This document shows, piece after piece, positions 19,037-26,171 of a stretch of 26,171 bases of DNA. Position 1 is the stretch's first letter. Every line of letters begins with the position of its first letter. Both the position numbers and the translations under genes were made by a program. The DNA is from Silene noctiflora. Taxonomy: Eukaryota; Streptophyta; Magnoliopsida; Caryophyllales; Caryophyllaceae. Under the pieces are notes generated by a model. It ran no database searches. It was not told the origin of the DNA and saw only the letters and a program-made list of their open reading frames with translations. The stretch covers positions 21,297-47,467 of the forward strand of contig VHZZ01006255.1 in assembly GCA_009801015.1 (NCBI GenBank), in the 5' to 3' direction.

Positions 19037-20469
19037 TCATCGTCTTTCATCCTTTACCAAGGCACCCCATTGGCTGGCCAAGAATTTGACACAGTCTCCA
19101 TGACGAAAAACCTCATCCCTAACTGTCACTAAACCCCATTCCAACATCTTGAGACGGCTATCAACTCCTTTCAACCAAGCGAGTACATCCTCATTGCTTA
19201 CTCCCCCATGAGATGACCCGTGCCCCATACCCGAAATCACCGAGGCCAAAACAGTAGCCTGAGCTTCCAACCTCTCAACAATGCTTGCTATAAACCAGTC
19301 TAACTTGGCCTCGATATTAGCCAGCATTCCACCATCTACCACGGCCTTATCACCAAAACCACCCTTGGAAAAGACCAACTCAGGCCCACTTACCCCAATA
19401 CCCATCAATTTCATAACCCTATCACACATTTCATCCTTTGCAACAATCCCGTAATTCTCCCTACTTACCACCCTCTTGATCTCCAAAAGACGAGAGATAC
19501 GCATGCTATAGGGTAAGTCGAGAGTGGTACTAAACTTTTCTTTGGTGACGGAGAAGCTGGTTTGGACAATTTGACAAAACACAAGGGCCGACAAATTAAT
19601 TTTTCGTCCCTCCAACCAAGAATAAACGATGATCATTTCATAGCTTGAAATTTTATCTCGACCTCCCCTTCTTAGAACCACCGTGTTCCACAAGAAGTTC
19701 AATAAAAACTTAATTTTTGGAGCAAGGGGACCGGCTAAGACATTACTATTATCAGTCTCATTGTCATCAAAATATTTCTTGATAATCATCTTTTGATCAT
19801 CACCAACATTATTCCATTCTTGACTCGGATTGATTTCAATTCCGTCATGAGGAACCGAAAAAGCCGAACAAAAATCAGAAATAGTAAAGGTGACATCAAC
19901 ACCGTTAACAACTACACACAAGACTCCGTTTTTAACCTTAACCAAAGCATAAAATTGAATTATTTCAATTGGGTAAAGAGACCCGAAAACCGACTTATTA
20001 ATTGCCAACCTTGATATTGAAGAAAATCATCAAAGAACTTCAAAGAATCGATTTTAGAGAGCCAAGTTTTGGGATAATACCTTCCACCATGAATGGAGTA
20101 TGGTAGGACACGGTTTACCAAGATGCTTTCTTGCTTGGTAATCCTTACTCGGTCTAAACCTGCTTTAGTGGCATGTTTCATAGGTTCTCGAAACAGAGTA
20201 CGAGTAATACCGTCATGGATAACAACTTCACGTTCTTCTTCCACCATGTTTGCTTCTCCAACTAACTTATTTTTACCCTTATCGAGCTTCCTTCGTTTTC
20301 CTTCAATTACCGACTCATCTCGATTATGATTAGGCATTGTGGTTGAGGAACTTGGTTGTGGTGGTTGTAGTAGAGAAGTGGGAGTTGTAAGTATAGGTTC
20401 GTTTGGGTTGCATGTACTGTGAGTGGTGGTGGGTTTGGTTGAAGACCGCGTTGCATGTCGATGAGACAT
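19037..20469 (-). pseudogene. SIRE env-position ORF (putative plant transposon protein domain), one frameshift
   Basis: The ATG at 20469 (MSHRHATRSS) opens a Ser/Thr/Pro-rich N-terminus of about 60 residues and a Lys/Arg-rich patch (KRRKLDKGKNK) that could be a nuclear localisation signal. The domain begins at WLSKIDSLKFFDDFLQYQGW. The frame changes within the overlap of two frames at 20008-19960, most likely near 20005, and the second frame runs 323 codons to 19037. Motifs LYPIEIIQFYALVKV and VTFTISDFCSAFSVP fit the Pfam putative plant transposon protein family (PF20167-like). The C-terminal 90 residues have heptad-like leucines (IEAKLDWFIASIVERLEAQ). No transmembrane helix is clear. Apart from one apparent indel it is the best-preserved ORF in the window. 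Its function is unknown. Confidence 0.75.
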
Positions 20470-20919
20470 GATGATGGTGGCGGATTGGAGATTGAGTGTT
20501 TGAGGGGTTTGAGAGTTTTGAGAGAAAAAGAAGGGTGTATGTTTGGGTGATTGTGACTAGAGGAAGTTGGATATATTTATGAGAAGTATTATGTAGAAGA
20601 TTTTGGTAGATTTGGGTGGGGTAGTCGGTTTAGGTAGAAATAGGAAACTAGGGTAAATCTTTACAAGATAAAGTTAGGTAGGTTTATGATATGGTAAATA
20701 TTTGGACGAGATTTTGTATGAAGCAAAATCTTTGAAGAATAGAAGTTTGTATATGACACAAATACTTACAAGCAAATAGAATATTTTTCGGTAAGTATAA
20801 TCATAATAAACGAAAATATTCATGTAGCGGAATATACGGACACAATCATCCAATCTCGTCTTAAACTAGTCGATCATAGAGATATTAAACAATAATAATA
20901 GCTTAGGTGCCACCAATTA
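20470..20919 (-). promoter_or_regulatory. Leader and possible internal promoter of the SIRE env-position ORF
   Basis: On the minus strand ATAAATATAT (20580-20571) lies about 100 bp before the ATG at 20469. It is followed by a CT-rich leader with repeated CTCTCAAAACTCTCAAACC-like phrases and no ATG. The spacing suits a plant TATA box and a 5' leader of about 70 nt. The part from about 20640 to 20919 is AT-rich spacer between pol and this ORF. Confidence 0.4.
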
Positions 20920-22303
20920 AACCAGTTTACAACCGTAAAGTCTCAAAACGTTCTCTAGCTAACGGCTAGGTCAAAATGTCAGCCCATTATTTTTCAGTAC
21001 TATAAAATTCAAGCTTTATATTGCCCTTTTCAACTTGGTCTCGTAAGAAGTGGTGTATAATTTATATATGTTTTGTACGCGAGTGTTGCGCGGGGTTCTT
21101 ATATATAATAATGGCACTCGTATTATCACACATAAAATAGAAACACAACCAACATCTATACCATAATTAGATAATTGTTGCTTAAGCCATAACAGCTGAG
21201 AACATACCAATGCAGCAACAATATACTCAGCTTTAGCAGTAGATAAAGCAACTGAATTTTGTTTGTTTGACCCCCATGATATAATGCATGGTCCAAAAAA
21301 CGTAGCGATGCCATATTTACTCATTCTATCAAGTGAACAACCTGCATAATTTGCATCTGAATACCCCATAAGGTCAAAGTTGCAATCCATCGGATACCAT
21401 AGATATAACTTAGATGTACCGATTAGATATCTCAATATTCTTTTTACAGAAGTCATATGAATTTCTTTAGGGTATGATTGAAAGCATGCACAGACACATA
21501 CACTAAACATGATGTCAGGTCTACTTGCAGTTAAATAGCGTAGCGAGCCAATCATACCTCGGTAAGTTGTTTGATCAACAGAATTACCGTCTTCGTCCTT
21601 TGTTAATTTCTTCTCTGTTACCATTGGGGTGGACATGGAATGAGAATTTTCCATTCCAAATGTTCTGATTAACTCTTTAATGTATTTCTGTTGATGAATC
21701 TTAATTTCATCTTCAGTTTGCTGAATTTGTAAGCCAAGAAAGAATTTTAACTCACCCATCATGCTCATCTCGAACTCTGAGGTTATTAAATCTGAAAAAT
21801 ATTTGCAGAGTTTATTATTAGTTGAACCAAAAATAATATCATCAACATAAATTTGAACAACTAATAAATCAGAGCCTTCGGATTTTAGAAATAGAGTTTT
21901 GTCGACAGATCCTCTTTTGAAATCACTTTCAAGCAAGAATTTTGATAATTTGTTGTACCAAGCCCTAAGAGCTTGTTTCAAGCCATATAGATCTTTGTCT
22001 AATTTAAAGTAATGGTCTCGATATTTGCTATCTAAAAATCCGGGGGGTTGCTTTACAAAGACTTCCTCTTGGAGATATCTGTTAAGAAATATTGTCTTGA
22101 CGTCCATCTGAAATAACTTCATTCCTTTGTGAGCAGTAAAGGCTATCAATAGTCTAATAGCATCAAGTCAAGCAATGGGAGCGAAGGTCTCATCATAGTC
22201 GATGCCTTCTTGTTGATTTTATCCTTGAACAACTAGTCTTGCTTTGTTTCTTACAATAACTCCCGTGTCATCTAACTTGTTTCTAAACACCCATCTTGTG
22301 GGA
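20920..22303 (-). pseudogene. Ty1/copia (SIRE) reverse transcriptase and RNase H, degenerate
   Basis: The minus strand reads RWVFRNKLDDTGVIVRNKAR from about 22295, with stops to 22150. It is then open from 22149 to 21016 (377 codons). Visible RT motifs are FQMDVKTIFLN with the first catalytic Asp, EEVFVKQPPGF, LYGLKQA, and IYVDDIIFGST with the YVDD box. RNase H shows GYSDANYAGCSLDR and NSVALSTAKAEYI. After YGID the frame shifts at about 21090. Eroded NTSAI, QHSRTKHI and RERFE phrases continue to about 20920. Integrase and everything upstream are absent, because the sequence is cut at 22307. Lineage assignment to SIRE rests on RT/RNase H wording and the extra downstream ORF. Confidence 0.9.
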
Positions 22304-22307
22304 CAAA

Positions 22308-22957
22308 TGTCGGAAATTAAAATGGACCCAAAAACTTATGGGTGACGCCACCTACACTATTTTGAGTGGGTTGGTTTTTTCCCACTAAGAAATGTCTTTC
22401 ATTTCTTTACATTTTGCATGCTATATAAACCTCCTTATACACACATTTGAGGGGTTAATTTTTAAGACGAAAAATTACCAAAAATCCTTCTCTTGGCCGG
22501 TTGAATAAGAAGAAAAGAATTTCCTACTTTCTTCATTTTTTTCACCCAAAACTTGATCAAATAGTTGATCATAAACCTCATCATAAATCCACATAACAAT
22601 AATATACATTAACCAATATTATTAGAGTAATAATATTACATAATATACAAGGTAAACCTAAATATTACCTAGTTAGTAATCTTTAGGTTGTTTGGGACAA
22701 TCTTGGGTGCTACTTGAAGGAGGTCTTATCCATTGAAGACTTGGGTTATGAGGATCATCCTATGCTAGTAGATTGCTCAACAACACTATAAATTGTTGTA
22801 ATTCTTATATCCTTAAAACCAATGTGAGGATATTTTTATCTATTCTTATTTTTATTTTTATTTAGTTTGCATGCATGTGCATTAAGACCACTTTAAAGAA
22901 ATTAACTAGTAATGTAATATGTCATTAGAGTCGTCTAATGAGGGTCTTAAACTAACA
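22308..22957 (+). mobile_element. Isolated LTR-like sequence, probably copia (about 650 bp)
   Basis: It begins TGTCGGAAATTAAAATGG exactly where SIRE pol stops and plausibly ends ...AACTAACA at 22957. Inside are a TATA box (CTATATAAAC, 22421-22430), a leader-like stretch (22480-22560) and a T-rich, GCATGCATG-bearing end, all LTR-like. Neither a PBS after it nor a PPT before it was seen. The flanks acaaa and aaaat do not match as a target duplication, so it is not a clean solo LTR. Confidence 0.45.
22421..22430 (+). promoter_or_regulatory. TATA box in the isolated LTR-like sequence
   Basis: CTATATAAAC is a consensus TATA box, followed 30-40 bp later by ACACACATTTGAGG as a plausible start region. 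Confidence 0.5.
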
Positions 22958-24699
<1,742 letters not shown>

Positions 24700-24964
24700 T
24701 CCATGAGTCCCAATAACAACTGTCAGATCAAAGAGATCAAAGGTTGAGATCATTCGCGGATTAGTAAGGGTATATGCGTCATTTAACAACTTGATATATA
24801 TACCTTCTTATGCAGCATTCATTCAGTCGTTTTCATTCACTATCTCTCTAGTCTCTTTCTCTTTCACTTTTTTTCTTAGCTAGTGACCTAATTCTTCTCC
24901 GCCAATTCCTTCTTCTCAAACAAGCTCCACAATTTGATTTTTTTCATCACATCTAACAATTGCA
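24700..24964 (+). promoter_or_regulatory. Promoter and 5' leader of the FAR1-domain gene
   Basis: TATATATA at 24795-24802 is followed by GCAGCATTCATTCAG at about 24815 and a long CT-rich leader (24840-24960) without ATG until 24965. The layout is that of an ordinary plant promoter and 5' untranslated region. The microsatellite ends about 95 bp upstream of the TATA box. Confidence 0.5.
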
Positions 24965-25067
24965 ATGTCAGGTATTATTCACTCTCATTTTTATTACAAA
25001 TTTTAATTTTGTCATTGTTTTTATTTGAATTATATCACTTTAGTATGTTTTATCATCACTATTTTTG

Positions 25068-25166
25068 TTTTCGTTTTGGTTAATGTATTGTTATCATTTG
25101 TTTTCATTTTAATTGGTGTATTGCTATCATCTCTTTTCGTTTTAACTGATGTATTAATATCATCTC
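25068..25166 (+). repeat. Three tandem 33-bp units in the intron
   Basis: Units starting TTTTCGTTTT / TTTTCATTTT / TTTTCGTTTT at 25068, 25101 and 25134 each continue with a TGTATTG-like phrase and TATCAT. A weaker relative occurs near 25200-25265. Confidence 0.75.
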
Positions 25167-25396
25167 TTTTTCTATGATTTGATTATCAGTATTATAATTT
25201 TCGTTTTAGTTCATCTTTTCGCATTATTATGATTCCTATAGAGTTTTAATTGATGTATTCTTCTATCACTATATTTAACATGCTTTTGTTTAGATTTGTG
25301 TTTTAATCTAATTTTCATTCAAGTATTACCGCTTGTCATTTCTGTATGAATTCTCTTTATTGTTTTTCCTTTTCTAAATACCTGATATTGTCTAGG

Positions 25397-25675
25397 TAAT
25401 TAATGTAAACTAGTATCACTCAATATCCTTAATACTATCACAGAGTGAAATATATTGTAATACACAATATAGCTAATTAATGTAAATTAGTATCACACGT
25501 TATTCTTGATAGTATCACATGTTATTCTTAATATTATCACAGACGAAAATATACTGTAATACACGATTGTTTAGCTGATTAATGTAAATTAGTATCACAC
25601 GTTATTCTTTATAGTATCACATGTTATTCTTAACAGTATCACAGTTTGAACTACATTGTAATCCAATTTAGCTTT
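25397..25675 (+). repeat. Three tandem units (77, 102 and 100 bp) in the intron
   Basis: Units begin with ATTAATGTAAAYTAGTATCAC at 25399, 25476 and 25578. They end with a TGTAATACAC-like phrase and TTTAGCT. Units 2 and 3 contain an extra internal sub-repeat (TAGTATCACATGTTATTCTTA) missing in unit 1. The motif AGTATCAC therefore recurs at short intervals. Confidence 0.85.
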
Positions 25676-26171
25676 TCATGCCATAACGTATTACCTAAAC
25701 TTGTATCGTAGATAACACTTCTTCTACTGCTGTTCCATTTGTTCCTACTCCACAATGTGTACAACCTGTTTATGTGTATGCTAAAAATCAACTTTCTTTG
25801 AGGTTCACCCTTGGAGGTTTTGAGAAGTGGATAAGGAATGTTGTCTCTACATATAAACCTAAACTAGGTCAAACTTTAGTTCTATTAGATGCTTGTATTG
25901 AGTTTTATAAGGTATATGTATCCGTATGTGGGTTTGAACCCAAATTGTCTACAACTAAATGGTTTGATTGTGGTGATATAAAGACAAAACTGATTGTTTG
26001 CCAATGACAAGGCTTTAGAGAATACAAAAGAAAAATTATAGCTACAACTCGCTAAGGTGAAGATGCCTGCACAACTTTAGCTACAACTCCGCTAAATTTT
26101 GTGCTTATGATATGCTACAAGTAGTTATTTTTTTCTTATATATTAATTAGTTATCAATAAGAGACAACGAC

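Larger units (their letters stand above)
16700..22307 (-). mobile_element. SIRE-type Ty1/copia element, 5' truncated
   Basis: Read on the minus strand it contains partial RT (from 22300), RNase H, an env-position ORF (20469-19037), a 3' untranslated region, a PPT (18375-18365) and a 3' LTR. The RT/RNase H sequence and the extra ORF downstream of pol are typical of the SIRE/Maximus lineage. Gag, protease, integrase and the 5' LTR are missing. An unrelated LTR-like sequence begins at 22308. Confidence 0.8.
24972..25711 (+). other. Intron of the FAR1-domain gene
   Basis: The borders are G|GTATTATT at 24972 and TATCGTAG| at 25711. The sequence is T-rich throughout, as plant introns are. It contains two tandem arrays (25068-25166 and 25397-25675). 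No other gene is seen inside. Confidence 0.6.
24965..26171 (+). pseudogene. FAR1-RELATED SEQUENCE-like gene, two exons, disrupted and cut by window edge
   Basis: Exon 1 is only 7 nt: ATGTCAG (24965-24971), followed by GTATTATT. The intron would end at ...TATCGTAG (25711). Joining keeps the frame: exon 2 (from 25712) continues the ATG frame through about 97 codons. Motifs ACIEFYKVYVSVCGFEP, LSTTKWFD and GDIKTKLIVC match the N-terminal FAR1 DNA-binding (WRKY-GCM1-like) domain, from the family of Mutator transposase-derived transcription factors. A TGA at 26005-26007 stands where relatives have Arg (C-x-R-x-GF). Similarity continues for a few residues (GFREYKRK), then a TAA and a short duplicated phrase (AGCTACAACTC.GCTAA) break it. 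It is either a decayed family copy or part of an old MULE. Downstream domains are outside the window. Confidence 0.7.

Noticed and set aside
19037..20469. Interpretation as a host gene
   Set aside because: Its position between SIRE RNase H and the SIRE PPT/LTR on the same strand, and its plant transposon protein motifs, make it part of the element.

Overview
This is repeat-rich plant nuclear DNA, almost certainly from a eudicot angiosperm. The evidence is a dense cluster of nested LTR retrotransposons of the plant lineages Athila and Tekay/Del (Ty3/gypsy) and SIRE (Ty1/copia), followed by a FAR1-type (FAR1-RELATED SEQUENCE) gene fragment with plant-style intron borders. A Caryophyllales origin is a weak guess from memory of similar repeats and is not proven here. 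No intact host gene, rRNA, tRNA or CRISPR array was found.

Layout, left to right. (1) 1-8179, + strand: the 3' two-thirds of an Athila-type element: a broken integrase (1-1048), a pol/env spacer holding seven GC-rich hairpin repeats, a broken Athila ORF-1/env-like gene (2058-3780), a 2.9-kb 3' untranslated region, a polypurine tract and a 1476-bp LTR (TGATA...TATCA). (2) 8180-11113, + strand: the 3' end of a Tekay/Del-like element: an unrecognised ORF remnant, an untranslated region with ACTCGACCGAGT palindromes, a PPT and a 1286-bp LTR. (3) 11114 to about 16700, - strand: a second Athila element of the same family as the first, with its env-like gene, the same spacer architecture and pol (protease end, RT, RNase H, integrase), all broken. 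(4) About 16700-22307, - strand: a SIRE-type copia element with 3' LTR, a long env-position ORF, and RT/RNase H truncated upstream. (5) 22308-22957: an isolated LTR-like sequence. (6) 22958-24585: AT-rich DNA with no recognisable gene. (7) 24586-26171: a compound microsatellite, then promoter, 7-nt first exon, intron and second exon of a FAR1-domain gene that meets a stop near the window edge.

The simplest history is nesting. Athila-1 sits inside the Tekay-like element and interrupts its terminal ORF, the Tekay-like element sits inside the env-like gene of Athila-2, and the SIRE element abuts Athila-2 at its protease. Several ORFs are killed by TGA where the family normally has arginine, which suggests methylation-driven decay of CGA codons.

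The most interesting signal is regulatory-looking DNA. In both Athila copies a CpG-rich near-palindromic hairpin repeats about every 80-97 bp, seven times just before the env-like ORF. In Athila-1 it repeats four more times just upstream of the LTR TATA box. The unrelated Tekay-like element does something similar with a different palindrome, ACTCGACCGAGT. This suggests promoter-like modules copied between LTR and internal positions.
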